Both the position numbers and the translations under genes were made by a program. 57,811 bases of DNA from Elusimicrobiales bacterium (GTDB taxonomy: Bacteria; Elusimicrobiota; Elusimicrobia; Elusimicrobiales; UBA9959). Under the pieces are notes generated by a model. The model saw only the letters and a list, made by a program, of their open reading frames with translations. It was not told the origin of the DNA and did no database searches. Location of the stretch: the NCBI GenBank assembly GCA_023701245.1, contig JAMPXK010000011.1:1-57811 (forward strand), written 5' to 3'. This document shows positions 27,901-34,462 of this stretch, piece after piece (the first letter of the stretch is position 1; each line of letters starts with the position of its first letter).

Positions 27901-29922
27901 GTTATTGGCCGGGATAAGCACGGTGCCGTCGGGTTTATAAACGGTCCCGGTCACGCTGCCGCCCGGGGAGAAATCCATATCGATCACGACCGTCCCGGTA
28001 GACGCCAGGCTTACCCGGCTATTGCCGCCGCCGCGGCGCACGCGGCCCCAGTTGGTGGCCTTGGTGTACATGTAGTACTCGGTACCGCTGGCCACGTTTA
28101 TGGCGTAAGTATACTCCGCCTGGCCGGACCCGCTGACGGTGGTGAAATTGCCGCTGGGGCAGGCGCCGTCGCTGCAATCCGGGTACAGGGTTATCATTAC
28201 GGGGTTATTGCTCAAGTCCGTCACGCCCGGGAACTTGAGCGTGCCGCGCACCAGGCCGGAATTGTTGCCGCCGGTCTGCACCACGTAGGTGATAGAGGAA
28301 AGCTTGACGCCATTGCCGTCCAGCACCAGGGCGCTGCTGCTGTTGTAAATATGCAGCATCTGGTTGTCGCCCAGGGAGGTATTGGTCTCCACGAAAACGC
28401 GGTAATCGTCCACCCCGGTGCCGGCGCAATGCGCCTGCAGCCAGCAGGTCTGGTCCATACAACTCTGCTCCATGCCCCAGGCCGGGCTGCCGTTGGTGCC
28501 GGAGTTGTAGCTGGTCTGGCTGCCGTTGCCGGAGAACTGCGTCCAGACGTTCACCACGTAGTTGCCGGTAGGCAGGCCGGTAAGGGTGGCGCAGCCGTCG
28601 GGCCCGGTATTGGTGTTCTTCATGGCGTAGCCGGGCTGCCACTGGTAGTCGGCCTGGTTGGTGCCGGCGCAGCCGGTGGCGTTCTTGCTCCACGGGGAAC
28701 CGTCGGAATTTATATGAATATTGGAATTGGGCAGCGCCATGCCGTTCTGGGCTTTCACGCAGACCTTGAAGGAACCGGTGCTGGCGTTCATCTCGTTAAG
28801 CTGGATCCTGAGACTGTCGTAATAGGCAGGGGACGCTACGCCCTGGAAGATAGGCAGCGCCGAGCTGACATAGACGAAGTCGTTCTCACCGCGCGCCGCC
28901 AGGCCGCTGCACAGGTCCTGGCCGCCGGTCAGGGCCGGGCTGCTGTAGGGTTCGTAGCAGGCGCCGTTGCCGTCCTGCCGCCAGGCGCAGCCGCCCATGG
29001 ACTCGGCGTAATAGGTGGCGCCCAGCATAAGGCCCGTCAGCTGGAAGCGGCCGTTCTCGTCCACATTGGCCCATTTGTAATCGCTGCAGGAGCGGAAATT
29101 AACGCCGATGCGCGGGATGGCCGACCACAAAGTGGTGCCGGTGCTGCGCACGATGCCGTCGATGGTGGAAGTGGAAACAGAGGTGGCCCGGCTGTCGGCC
29201 GTATTGCTCTCCACGCGCGAAGGCGGCATGGAATTGGCGAAGTCCGCCTTGGCGGCGCCGGTGTAGGAAAGGGTGCGGACGCCCACGACCAGCGGCAGGC
29301 TGTCATTCAGCGCTGTCATCACGTTGCGGCCGGTGCCGCGGTTCAGGTAAGGGTCGTAAAGGCCGATGTTGTAGGTATTGGCCTCGGCGTAAGGCACATT
29401 GTCCACCACCAGCATGCCGGTGCCGTCACCAAGGGTCTCCACAATGCCCGTGCCGGCCTGCTGCTGGGCCAGCATATTGTAAACGCCGCCGAACAGCACC
29501 GTATTGGCCGTGGCGTTGGCGATCTCCAGGCGTATCCTGGCCACGTTGGTCAGGCCCGGGGTTACGGTAAAAGTGGAATAGCGGGTGGTGCCGTCGGTCC
29601 AGACATAGCGGTTAGGGTCGTATTCCGGGTTATTGAACTGGTCGGAGATGCTGGGCGAGTAGCCGTGCAGGCTGTAATAAAGGTTAAAGTTGCGGTTATT
29701 CTCCACCACGAAGGAGATCTTGCCGTCCGCGCCGGTCAGCCCCACCTGGGTGTGGGTGGAAGGCCCGTTCATGCCGAACTCCACTGCGGCCACGGAAACG
29801 TCCTGGACGGGCGTATCCACTCCGGTCTTTACGTAGACGTTGATGGTGGTAGCGGCGCCGGCTGCAGATACCGCCAGGGCGGTCAGCAGGGCCGAAAGGA
29901 TGGTTTTATTGAACAGGCGCAT
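24979..29922 (-). CDS. Giant exported protein A: carboxypeptidase-regulatory-like repeats with FlgD-Ig-like C-terminus
   Basis: This 1647-aa predicted surface protein has GGAGG 4-5 nt before the ATG and a signal peptide to about residue 23 (SAAGA). Most of it is repeated beta-sandwich units with the pattern TGADGKISF, TDSTGVYKFEGLPPGNVRL or TGADGTYRLTGLIPNNVYKL, as in carboxypeptidase-regulatory-like domains. Residues about 280-520 are rich in paired cysteines (for example GGCAWRQDGNGACYEPY and CMDQTCWLQAHC), so disulfides are likely. A region near 1340-1390 is acidic. The last 110 residues hold NYPNPFNLKSK, IYTLAGELVKDL, GWDGHN and the terminal KMAIVK, a FlgD-Ig or type-IX-sorting-like domain. 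It is related to the C-terminal half of giant B but lacks the propellers. First gene of operon I. Confidence 0.85.
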   Translation of the reverse strand: MRLFNKTILSALLTALAVSAAGAATTINVYVKTGVDTPVQDVSVAAVEFGMNGPSTHTQVGLTGADGKISFVVENNRNFNLYYSLHGYSPSISDQFNNPEYDPNRYVWTDGTTRYSTFTVTPGLTNVARIRLEIANATANTVLFGGVYNMLAQQQAGTGIVETLGDGTGMLVVDNVPYAEANTYNIGLYDPYLNRGTGRNVMTALNDSLPLVVGVRTLSYTGAAKADFANSMPPSRVESNTADSRATSVSTSTIDGIVRSTGTTLWSAIPRIGVNFRSCSDYKWANVDENGRFQLTGLMLGATYYAESMGGCAWRQDGNGACYEPYSSPALTGGQDLCSGLAARGENDFVYVSSALPIFQGVASPAYYDSLRIQLNEMNASTGSFKVCVKAQNGMALPNSNIHINSDGSPWSKNATGCAGTNQADYQWQPGYAMKNTNTGPDGCATLTGLPTGNYVVNVWTQFSGNGSQTSYNSGTNGSPAWGMEQSCMDQTCWLQAHCAGTGVDDYRVFVETNTSLGDNQMLHIYNSSSALVLDGNGVKLSSITYVVQTGGNNSGLVRGTLKFPGVTDLSNNPVMITLYPDCSDGACPSGNFTTVSGSGQAEYTYAINVASGTEYYMYTKATNWGRVRRGGGNSRVSLASTGTVVIDMDFSPGGSVTGTVYKPDGTVLIPANNQYIWVDIDNETGWTGTQVQKDGTFAVTDALAGVNRIRVNASGDSSTAFNYAMPSPAPIVTVFAGSTSTVNVNLVAGTYVGIGFNPALTPDPSVRISTGNQDTVIGFKVIPLPAGTILKGETIMNMLAGKDDQLKFRYSTGTVPGDENGACGPGQPPGFCALAIPSPSVYDFYLMRAGDFGDMSAGPQPDMPYPHFSLLTSSKNVIVDTSRANALVKPAYSMGFSSGVLVNLNPAVTMASRGNATITGHVTATNFFRQSDYDALGGDFEAFLRFLPVVTLYDSAGAFKAAGLVVPPMEFIAQKELTGAFMGTFAQGYAQFRDMLAEAPYYAYEIRGVAPSACYTAVVTTPNYPPYQTRTCLGVNGSTTTLSINLDDAVGAGATLTGVVTTTNTAVRLSNVAVSLVGEAIDPRSVVTDSTGVYKFEGLPPGNVRLKISAEGYALADAEKDLVGSNVYTQNIQLTAAGGSVSGTVYSQKLPFAKVQPGALIYAYNDTYNGNNPAAPLPLIKTRTGADGTYRLTGLIPNNVYKLFLKVPGKYTLNQAFTAVDGLTSGKDFTMLPKPLDIEVFAKKGAEYYEFTVLNPSDFKTGNVIYGPSPLDPANVSTVTMTNLSSGELSGKIPLSALASGVTYVLQGAAQSYSGRTVVRELLFGKSYKGNAEQQIDDLIIGDDTEDEKGRRGNEAAMDNSGDDPSAIMFPPGAVLPVSTGAVPTCTFKGEDKNDASVADKVAALGADAFAGNLYTVALSSVTSNEDKSIELTLAYDKTTADLTDLSVARYSTATSKWEDVPGVATVNPLKGTVKVKLKNLASVLAKPGTVQVNSFDGRQYVVRPQAAGSASSGTFAVIRPSVAGNTFSGTKLKVFNYPNPFNLKSKPIANSHGAALDATTNGTVIHVEVPAANGGPCHIRIYTLAGELVKDLASNCEGGKYNYFGWDGHNAGGQEVANGVYYGVVELSGKKPSRENATFKMAVIK

Positions 29923-29938
29923 AGTTCCTCCGTGGATG

Positions 29939-29959
29939 GCCCGGTGTTAGGCACCGGGC
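29939..29959 (-). promoter_or_regulatory. Hairpin in the 5' leader of operon I
   Basis: A perfect 8-bp stem (29939-29946 with 29952-29959) with a 5-nt loop lies just upstream of the giant A Shine-Dalgarno sequence. It does not cover that sequence. Its function is unknown. Confidence 0.45.
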
Positions 29960-29994
29960 AGGGCACAAAAACGGTCAAAACTGGAAAGAAAACC

Positions 29995-30010
29995 CCCCCC
30001 TGAAATCGGG
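29995..30010 (-). promoter_or_regulatory. Leader motif shared with operon II
   Basis: Minus-strand CCCGATTTCAGGGGGG, extended by two more G, lies a few nt after the predicted transcription start of operon I. Its counterpart is at 21088-21104. Confidence 0.4.
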
Positions 30011-30020
30011 ACCCGGTAAC

Positions 30021-30048
30021 GATATAACATTGGCTCCGGAAATGTCAA
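30021..30048 (-). promoter_or_regulatory. Promoter of operon I (giant A, PorV A, barrel A, FecR A)
   Basis: On the minus strand, TTGACA (30048-30043) and TATATC (30026-30021) are separated by 16 nt. The leader would be about 90 nt, with the GC motif and a hairpin. The rest of the 240-nt gap up to the CDF stop at 30163 shows only a weak 6-bp hairpin (30116-30137). Confidence 0.6.
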
Positions 30049-30162
30049 TCGTAAGTATTGTAACTTTGGGCACACCGGCACTTCACCCGGCTCCCCGCTA
30101 ATAGCATACAGCGGCGGCCTGCGGAAAACCTCAGGCCCCGCTCATATTAAACTCAATTGATA

Positions 30163-31173
30163 TCAGGGCAGACAGACGTCACAGGAGGAGTTCTCCACCG
30201 GCTCGCTCTCCACCTGGAAGACGGAATGCTTTATGCCGAAGGCGGCGGCCACCCCGCAGGTGGCGGTCTTGAGGGCGGCCTGCTGCCGGGCGGGGTCCTT
30301 TACCACCAGGTGCGCGCTGAGGGCGTTAAAGCCGGAGGACAGGCTCCAGGCGTGCAGTTCGTGCACGTCGGAAACGCCGTCTATGGCGCGCAGGTCGCGC
30401 TCCAGGGCTTTCAGCGACAGGCCGCGCGGGGCGCCTTCCATGAGGATATGAAAGGCCTCCATCAGCAGCCGCGTGGAACTGAAAAGGATAAGGGCGATGA
30501 TCAGCAGCGAAACGATGGTGTCCGCCAGGTACCAGCCGGTGAAGTGGATGACCAGGCCGGCCGCCATGGCGGCGGCGGACCCTGCCAGGTCGCTCAGGAT
30601 GTGCAGGAAAGCGCCGCGGATGTTTATATTGTCGCCGCTGTGGGAGTGCAGGATCCAGGCGCAGGCGAGGTTGGCCAGGAAACCGGCCGCCGCGATGGCG
30701 AGCATGGGCCCGGCCAGCACCGGTACCGGGCTCTGAAAGCGCTCGTACACTTCGCGCAGCATGTAGCCCGACAGGATCCAGAGCAGCATGGCGTTGCCCA
30801 GGGCCGCCACCACTTCCGCCCTGCGGTAGCCGTAGGTGCGGGCGGAATCCGGTTTGAGCGCGGCCAGCCGCGAGGCGAAGAAGCTCATGCCGAGCGCGGC
30901 CGCGTCGGTGAGCATGTGCATGGAATCGCTCAGCAGGGCCATGCTGCCGGTCAGCAGGCCGCCGGCGGCCTCCACCAGCATGAAGCCGGCGGTTATGAAA
31001 AAAGCCGCGGTAATGGCCCGGCGTTGCTGCCCGCCGTGGGCGTGGCCGTGCGCGCCGCAGCCGGCGTGGGCGGCAGGGGCGGTGCGGGAGGCGTGGTCAT
31101 GGCCATGATGACCGCCGTGGTCATGAGAGTGTTCGTGGCCGTGGGCGCAGTTGTGGTCGTGAGCGTGGGACAT
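30163..31173 (-). CDS. CDF-family divalent metal cation exporter (CzcD/ZitB type)
   Basis: This 336-aa inner-membrane antiporter exports Zn2+, Co2+ or similar ions for protons. The N-terminus (residues 1-50) is extremely histidine-rich (HDHNCAHGHEHSHDHGGHHG), a metal-buffering loop. Six membrane helices follow. The transport-site residues are seen in TM2 (SDSMHMLTD) and TM5 (HILSD), that is HxxxD in both. The C-terminal domain (about 245-336) has the ferredoxin-like CDF fold with VSDVHELHAWSLS. The ATG at 31173 has no Shine-Dalgarno sequence; a TATAAT box ends 8 nt upstream, so the mRNA appears leaderless. It diverges from the polyprenyl synthase gene. Metal specificity cannot be read from the sequence, but zinc is most common. 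Confidence 0.93.
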   Translation of the reverse strand: MSHAHDHNCAHGHEHSHDHGGHHGHDHASRTAPAAHAGCGAHGHAHGGQQRRAITAAFFITAGFMLVEAAGGLLTGSMALLSDSMHMLTDAAALGMSFFASRLAALKPDSARTYGYRRAEVVAALGNAMLLWILSGYMLREVYERFQSPVPVLAGPMLAIAAAGFLANLACAWILHSHSGDNINIRGAFLHILSDLAGSAAAMAAGLVIHFTGWYLADTIVSLLIIALILFSSTRLLMEAFHILMEGAPRGLSLKALERDLRAIDGVSDVHELHAWSLSSGFNALSAHLVVKDPARQQAALKTATCGVAAAFGIKHSVFQVESEPVENSSCDVCLP

Positions 31174-31181
31174 TAGTAGTG

Positions 31182-31187
31182 ATTATA
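31182..31187 (-). promoter_or_regulatory. TATAAT -10 box of the CDF gene, leaderless configuration
   Basis: Minus-strand TATAAT ends 8 nt before the ATG at 31173. The whole divergent intergenic region is 47 nt, so both promoters are packed back to back. Confidence 0.55.
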
Positions 31188-31203
31188 TAATTTTGGTAAA
31201 TGC

Positions 31204-31209
31204 TAAAAT
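31204..31209 (+). promoter_or_regulatory. TAAAAT -10 box of the polyprenyl synthase gene
   Basis: TAAAAT ends 11 nt before the ATG at 31221, giving a leader of about 5 nt without a Shine-Dalgarno sequence. It lies inside the longer open frame that begins at 31200, which argues against that upstream start. Confidence 0.45.
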
Positions 31210-31220
31210 ATAGCCCCACT

Positions 31221-32186
31221 ATGCAAACCACCCGGCACGACCTGGAAGAAGCCCTGCGGGGCGTCAACGCGGATATCTCCGCCTCGCTGGCCGGCATCGC
31301 CCCGGAATTTTTCGACTTCAACAAACACCCTTTCAGTTTCCTCGGCAAGGCGGCCCGCGCCAGGTTCACCCTGCTGGCGGCCGGGGCGCTGGGCGCGGAC
31401 CCGGGCCGGGCGGGCAAGGCCGCGGCCGCGGCCGAACTGACCCACACCGCTTCGCTGCTGCACGACGACTGCCTGGACACCGCCCGCTACCGCAGGGGCC
31501 TGCCCACCCTCTACGACCAGCTGGGCGTGAACGGGGCCATCCTGGTGGGCGACCTGCTTATAGCCATAGCTTTCGACAAAGCCGGCGCCGCCGCCCCCGA
31601 ACTGCAGGGCGAACTGGTGCGCGCCGTACGCCACATGACGGAAGGCGCGCTGCTGGAAGAGAATTCCCGCGGCAAAAATATGACCGCGGCGGAGGCGGAG
31701 CGCGTGGCGGCCCTTAAGACCGGCGCGCTGTTCCGCTGGTGCGGGCTCGCCGCCTGCCACCTGGCCGGCAAGCCGGCCCTGCTCGAAACCTGCGCGCGGC
31801 TGGGCGAGGGCGCAGGCGCCGCTTTCCAGGCTATCGACGATGTGCTGGACTTCGAAGGCGACGCCGGGGCCTGCGGCAAGGAAACCCTGAAGGACATCCG
31901 CGAAGGCAAATTCACACTGCCGCTCATCCTGGCCCTTAACGACGCGGCGGCCGGCCCCCGGGCCGGGAAACTGCTGGCGGCCATGCAGGCGGGGGCGGCG
32001 GCGGACCTGGCCCCTGCCATGGAACTGGCGGAGCTGGTGCGCGCCGGCGGTTTCGCCGCGGCAGCGCGCAAAGCGGCCGCGGAAAAGATAAACGCCCTCT
32101 TGCCGCTGGCGGACCGCCTGCCCGTAGTGGAAGGCGCGGCAGCGCTGAAAGATTTCCTCACCGCCATGGCGCACAGGACGGCATGA
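31221..32186 (+). CDS. Trans-polyprenyl diphosphate synthase
   Basis: This 321-aa enzyme chains isopentenyl diphosphate onto an allylic primer. Both aspartate-rich motifs are intact: LLHDDCLDTARYRRG (first, Asp 82, 83 and 86) and AIDDVLDFEGD (second, from Asp 206), with KTG at ALKTGALF and the GKFTLPLIL block. It most likely makes the menaquinone side chain, because menA overlaps its stop codon by 4 nt. Chain length cannot be read with certainty. The start at 31221 is preferred over 31200 because the promoter box lies between them and MQTTRHDLEEAL is a normal family N-terminus. Confidence 0.9.
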   Translation: MQTTRHDLEEALRGVNADISASLAGIAPEFFDFNKHPFSFLGKAARARFTLLAAGALGADPGRAGKAAAAAELTHTASLLHDDCLDTARYRRGLPTLYDQLGVNGAILVGDLLIAIAFDKAGAAAPELQGELVRAVRHMTEGALLEENSRGKNMTAAEAERVAALKTGALFRWCGLAACHLAGKPALLETCARLGEGAGAAFQAIDDVLDFEGDAGACGKETLKDIREGKFTLPLILALNDAAAGPRAGKLLAAMQAGAAADLAPAMELAELVRAGGFAAAARKAAAEKINALLPLADRLPVVEGAAALKDFLTAMAHRTA

Positions 32187-33049
32187 CAAGGGCCCTGCTC
32201 GGCAAATGGGCCGTCATCCTGCGCGCCTACTCCTGGCCCGCTTCGCTGGTGCCCGTCCTGCTGGGGTCCGTGACCGGCTGGCGCGCGGGCCGCTTCTCCT
32301 GGACGGACTTCACCCTTACTTTCCTGGCCGCGCTGCTGGTCCATTCCGCGGCCAACCTGGCCAACACCTATTTCGACTTCCGGCGCGGCGTGGACAGGAA
32401 AGAGACCGCCGACGACCGCGGCCTGGTGGACGGCCTCATGACGCCGCGCGCCATGCTGCTGACGGCGCTGGGCCTGTTCGCCGCCGGCGGCGGCATAGGG
32501 CTGCTGCTGGCCTTCAAGAACGGCGTGCCGGAACTGATCTGGCTGGGGGCGGCCGGTTTCGCGCTGGCCTGGTTCTACACGGGCACGGGCTTCGCCTACA
32601 AGTACCGCGCCCTCGGCGACGCCGGCATCTTCTTCGCTTTCGGGCCGTTCATCGTTTCCGGGACAGCCCTGATCCAGACCCGGTCTTTCCAGGCCGAGGC
32701 GCTGTGGGCCTCCATCCCGGTGGGCCTGCTGATAGTGGCCATCCTGCACGCCAACAACATGCGCGACGCCGCCAGCGACAGCGAAGCGAAGTTCCGCACG
32801 CTGGCGGGAGTTCTGGGCCCCGGGTCCGCCCTTAAGTATTATTACGCCCTCATTTTCCTGCCCTACGCCTTTACCTTCTCCTTCGGCAGCGTCTGGCCGC
32901 CGGTGTTCTGCGCCCTGTCCGCGCCGCTGGTCATAAAATTGAAAGAGCGCGCCTCCAAAGGCGAGTTCTCTCCCCTCGTACCCGAAACCGCCCGCCTGGT
33001 GGCGGTCTTCGGCCTGCTCCTCTGCGCCGGCCTGTACTTCGCCGCGTAG
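32183..33049 (+). CDS. menA: 1,4-dihydroxy-2-naphthoate polyprenyltransferase (MenA, UbiA family)
   Basis: This 288-aa integral membrane enzyme attaches the polyprenyl chain to dihydroxynaphthoate in menaquinone synthesis. The first Asp-rich motif is in NLANTYFDFRRGVDR and the second in the ILHANNMRDAASDSEAKFRT region, as is typical of MenA rather than UbiA. Eight or nine hydrophobic helices are visible. It overlaps the polyprenyl synthase stop by 4 nt (ATGA), so the chain maker and chain transferase are translationally coupled. No other men genes are in the window. Confidence 0.9.
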   Translation: MTRALLGKWAVILRAYSWPASLVPVLLGSVTGWRAGRFSWTDFTLTFLAALLVHSAANLANTYFDFRRGVDRKETADDRGLVDGLMTPRAMLLTALGLFAAGGGIGLLLAFKNGVPELIWLGAAGFALAWFYTGTGFAYKYRALGDAGIFFAFGPFIVSGTALIQTRSFQAEALWASIPVGLLIVAILHANNMRDAASDSEAKFRTLAGVLGPGSALKYYYALIFLPYAFTFSFGSVWPPVFCALSAPLVIKLKERASKGEFSPLVPETARLVAVFGLLLCAGLYFAA

Positions 33050-33063
33050 TCCCCCCATAATAC

Positions 33064-33095
33064 TTGTTGTAAAAACGCGGGATTTTTTATAGATT
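33064..33095 (+). promoter_or_regulatory. Promoter of the pal-cpoB-tolB operon
   Basis: TTGTTG/TTGTAA (33064-33072) and TATAGA/TAGATT (33088-33095) allow two registers, with 18- or 17-nt spacers. GGAGG at 33124-33128 is 9 nt before the pal ATG. Confidence 0.5.
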
Positions 33096-33137
33096 ATATG
33101 TGGCTTTGAAGCAAAGTAGTTACGGAGGTTGTAAAAA

Positions 33138-33683
33138 ATGAGGAAAAATACCCTGTTCCTGGTCCTGGCGCTGCCGCTTATAGCCGGCTTCCTGCTGTCT
33201 TCCTGCAATAACAAGAACCGCAAGAACAGCGGCCAGACCACCGACATGACCGGCGACACCGTGACCATGCCCGGCATGGACATCCTCGACAGCACCGACA
33301 CGCTTACCACCGAAGGCGAGATCCGCGGCGGGGAATTCCTGGCGCAGACCAATGTCAGGACCATCGTTTTCGACTACGACCGCTACGAACTCTCCGAAGA
33401 CTCCCGCGCCGTCCTCCAGGCCAACGCCGCCCTGATCAAGGCCCGCAAGGACTGGACCGTGCTGGTGGAAGGCCACTGCGACGACCGCGGCACCGTGGAA
33501 TACAACCTGGCCCTGGGCCAGAAGCGCGCCAAGGCCGTGCGCGACTACTACGTGCGCCTGGGCGTACCGGAAAGCGCCATCGGCACCATCTCCTACGGCG
33601 AGGAAAAGCCGCTCTGCTCCGAGGCCACCGACGCCTGCTGGCTCTCCAACCGCCGCGCCGAAACCAAGATAAAGGTGAAATAA
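33138..33683 (+). CDS. pal: Peptidoglycan-associated lipoprotein (Pal), OmpA-like domain
   Basis: This 181-aa lipoprotein has lipobox LLSSC (Cys23), a linker rich in Thr and Asp (about 25-75), and an OmpA-like peptidoglycan-binding domain: VRTIVFDYDRYELSEDS, VEGHCDDRGTVEYNLALGQKRA and the terminal NRRAETKI. The conserved Asp and Arg that bind diaminopimelate are present (DDRGT and NRRAE). Pal tethers the outer membrane to the cell wall as part of Tol-Pal. It leads an operon with cpoB (starts immediately after the stop) and tolB; tolQ, tolR and tolA are not in the window. Confidence 0.94.
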   Translation: MRKNTLFLVLALPLIAGFLLSSCNNKNRKNSGQTTDMTGDTVTMPGMDILDSTDTLTTEGEIRGGEFLAQTNVRTIVFDYDRYELSEDSRAVLQANAALIKARKDWTVLVEGHCDDRGTVEYNLALGQKRAKAVRDYYVRLGVPESAIGTISYGEEKPLCSEATDACWLSNRRAETKIKVK

Positions 33684-34451
33684 ATGCGCCTGAAACTAAC
33701 GCTGTTAGCCCCCCTCTGCTTACTCCTGGCGGGCTGCGTGGCCACCCAGCAGGACATGCTGCAGATGCAGAGCCAGATGGACGACCTCAACAACAACCTG
33801 GCCACCATGCAGAAGAACCAGGCCGAGCTGGCCGTGAAGATGGAGGACCTCTCCAAGAACCTCAACGCCTCCTCCGAAAGCATGAAGGACATCTCCGGCC
33901 AGATGGAGAAGCTTTCCTCCCGCCTCGACGACCTGGACAGCGCCATGAACAAGCGCGTGAACGCCATAGGCCAGAGCATCCGCAAGCAGCAGGAGGAAGT
34001 GGAGACCTCCCTGCTTCCCGCCAAGATCTACAACGACGCCTACAACGCCTTCCTCAACAACAACTTCGACGGGGCGGCCAACGGGTTCAAGACCTACCTG
34101 TCCAAGTTCCCCGCGGGCGAAATGTCCGAGGGCGCCTATTTCTACCTGGGAGAGTCCCTTTACCTGAAAGAACGCTGGCAGGACGCAGCCCTGGCTTACG
34201 CCACGGTGCTGGAGAAGTTCCCCAAGTCCGCCAGGGTGCCCGCCGCCAGGCTCAAGTACGCCATGGCCATCCTGAAGATCTCCGACGATAAGAAGCCCGA
34301 GGCCCTGAAGTACCTGCACTCGGTGGTGAAGGATTTCCCGGCTTCGCAGGAAGCCCGGACCGCCAAGGACTATATCGCCAGGCTGGCGCCGCCCAAGCCC
34401 GCGCCCGCCCCGGCCAAGGCCCCCGCCAAAGCCCCGGCGAAAAAAGGCTGA
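33684..34451 (+). CDS. cpoB: Tol-Pal associated coiled-coil/TPR lipoprotein (CpoB/YbgF-like)
   Basis: This 255-aa protein has a lipobox LLAGC (Cys18), so it is probably lipid-anchored, unlike soluble E. coli CpoB. Residues about 25-110 form a long heptad coiled coil (MQSQMDDLNNNLATMQ and onward) matching the trimerisation domain. Residues about 115-235 hold tetratricopeptide repeats (YNDAYNAFLNNNFDGA, YFYLGESLYLKERW, YAMAILKISD). The tail is Ala/Pro/Lys-rich (about 238-255). CpoB links Tol-Pal to cell-wall synthesis during division. It begins directly after the pal stop and precedes tolB by 11 nt. Confidence 0.88.
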   Translation: MRLKLTLLAPLCLLLAGCVATQQDMLQMQSQMDDLNNNLATMQKNQAELAVKMEDLSKNLNASSESMKDISGQMEKLSSRLDDLDSAMNKRVNAIGQSIRKQQEEVETSLLPAKIYNDAYNAFLNNNFDGAANGFKTYLSKFPAGEMSEGAYFYLGESLYLKERWQDAALAYATVLEKFPKSARVPAARLKYAMAILKISDDKKPEALKYLHSVVKDFPASQEARTAKDYIARLAPPKPAPAPAKAPAKAPAKKG

Positions 34452-34462
34452 CCGCCCTCCCG

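Noticed and set aside
8119-29922. Phage or integrated element carrying the giant genes
   Set aside because: No integrase, att repeat, tRNA or phage structural gene was seen, and base composition looks like that of the flanks.
29923-30048. A cyclic-di-GMP or other known riboswitch in the leader of operon I
   Set aside because: The leader has one hairpin and a G-run, but the conserved cores of the known cyclic-di-GMP riboswitch classes are not present.
31200-31220. An ATG at 31200 as start of the polyprenyl synthase
   Set aside because: The -10 box lies between it and the ATG at 31221, and the added residues are not family-like.
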